This document shows, in pieces, positions 63,874 through 64,000 of a DNA stretch of 64,000 bases. The stretch lies in NCBI RefSeq assembly GCF_010686685.1, contig NZ_JAAGWD010000006.1, forward strand, positions 309,924-373,923. The letters are read 5' to 3'. A program made the position numbers and the translations under genes. Each line of letters starts with the position of its first letter. The stretch's first letter is position 1. A model generated the notes under the pieces. That model was not told the DNA's origin, did no database searches, and worked only from the letters and a program-made list of their open reading frames with translations. The DNA comes from Pontibacter burrus. Its GTDB lineage: Bacteria > Bacteroidota > Bacteroidia > Cytophagales > Hymenobacteraceae.

Positions 63874-64000
63874 TTATTTTACTGTCCGTATCTCAGCAAT
63901 GCGGAAGTGCTGGCCTACTTCTTCACGCACGACGGTATCGACGGTGATGTTGAGGTTTTTGGAGGCGAAGTTTTGCTGGATATACGCTTTCAGCAGTTGG
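63874..64000 (-). CDS. C-terminal end of an unidentified protein (partial)
   Basis: The minus strand is open from the window edge to a TAA at 63874-63876 and codes about 41 residues ending HFRIAEIRTVK, with AYIQQNFASKNLNI before it. A terminator follows in the right place, which supports a real gene. The fragment is too short to name. Confidence 0.55.
   Translation of the reverse strand, partial: QLLKAYIQQNFASKNLNITVDTVVREEVGQHFRIAEIRTVK

Larger units (their letters stand above)
1..64000. repeat. Dispersed palindrome AACTATAGTT and its half AACTATAG
   Basis: Perfect 10-base copies begin at 14360, 17200, 19373, 22489, 33510, 33919, 36836, 37059, 41575, 41877, 41974, 45290, 58349, 59705, 60814 and 62439. 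The half-site AACTATAG or CTATAGTT occurs roughly 85 times by eye count. Copies in genes are read in more than one frame (A-T-I-A as in GCAACTATAGCC, Y-S in TATAGT, N-Y in AACTAT), so they are not a coding effect. The related AACTATAA is also common. Confidence 0.85.

Overview
The window looks like a chromosomal segment of a member of the Bacteroidota, probably the Cytophagales family Hymenobacteraceae (Pontibacter-like). The evidence is the gliding genes gldA, gldC, gldF and gldG, promoters of the Bacteroidota type (TTTG, about 19 bases, TAnnTTTG), few Shine-Dalgarno sites, Bacteroidota-only families such as DUF2279 and DUF2027-Smr, and a Bacteroidota-type serine recombinase remnant. The genus is an inference.

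Layout. 1-3.7 kb: a partial poly-HAMP sensor kinase, a ParA ATPase and a SixA-like phosphatase on the minus strand. 3.9-6.3 kb: topA. 7-17.1 kb: a surface-glycan locus with a GT61 glycosyltransferase, a complete pseudaminic acid operon (pseB, pseC, pseF, a pseG-pseH fusion, pseI), a likely sugar transferase, a Wzx-type flippase and a small membrane protein. 17.2-19.2 kb, minus strand: ftsE, a 67-residue protein, a transaldolase-like gene and the SRP RNA. 20-25.4 kb: guaA with an apparently leaderless promoter, an LpoA-like lipid-envelope or periplasmic protein, hemL, dcd. 25.5-35.4 kb: a small secreted protein, gldC, a nuclease-like lipoprotein, an orphan kinase, dnaN, gldG-gldF-gldA, two short-chain dehydrogenases. 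35.5-41.3 kb: an MlaE/MlaF pair, nupC, etfB-etfA with a bifunctional nuclease, a TPR protein. 42.4-48.8 kb: an Isd/ABM-type monooxygenase next to a bacteriophytochrome, and pyruvate carboxylase. 49-57 kb: a Czc-type metal efflux operon facing its two-component system. 57-64 kb: DUF2279, Smr protein, RNase P RNA, a C-x2-C protein, a SIMPL protein, two small proteins, tRNA-Glu, and a decayed recombinase fused to a truncated surface-protein gene.

The strongest unexplained signal is a highly iterated palindrome, AACTATAGTT. Sixteen perfect copies and roughly 85 copies of its 8-base half (AACTATAG or CTATAGTT) were counted by eye, inside genes in several frames, in spacers and in terminator stems. 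Chance would give about 0.06 and about 2. The motif also punctuates three long, modular intergenic repeats (about 6.4-7.0, 19.3-20.0 and 41.5-42.3 kb), lying at the joints between conserved blocks. It resembles the HIP1 phenomenon of cyanobacteria, but with a different word and in a different phylum.

Other points of note are four 11-base direct repeats in front of the efflux operon, a leaderless guaA transcript, a candidate pseudaminyltransferase, and a heme-monooxygenase-like gene next to the phytochrome.
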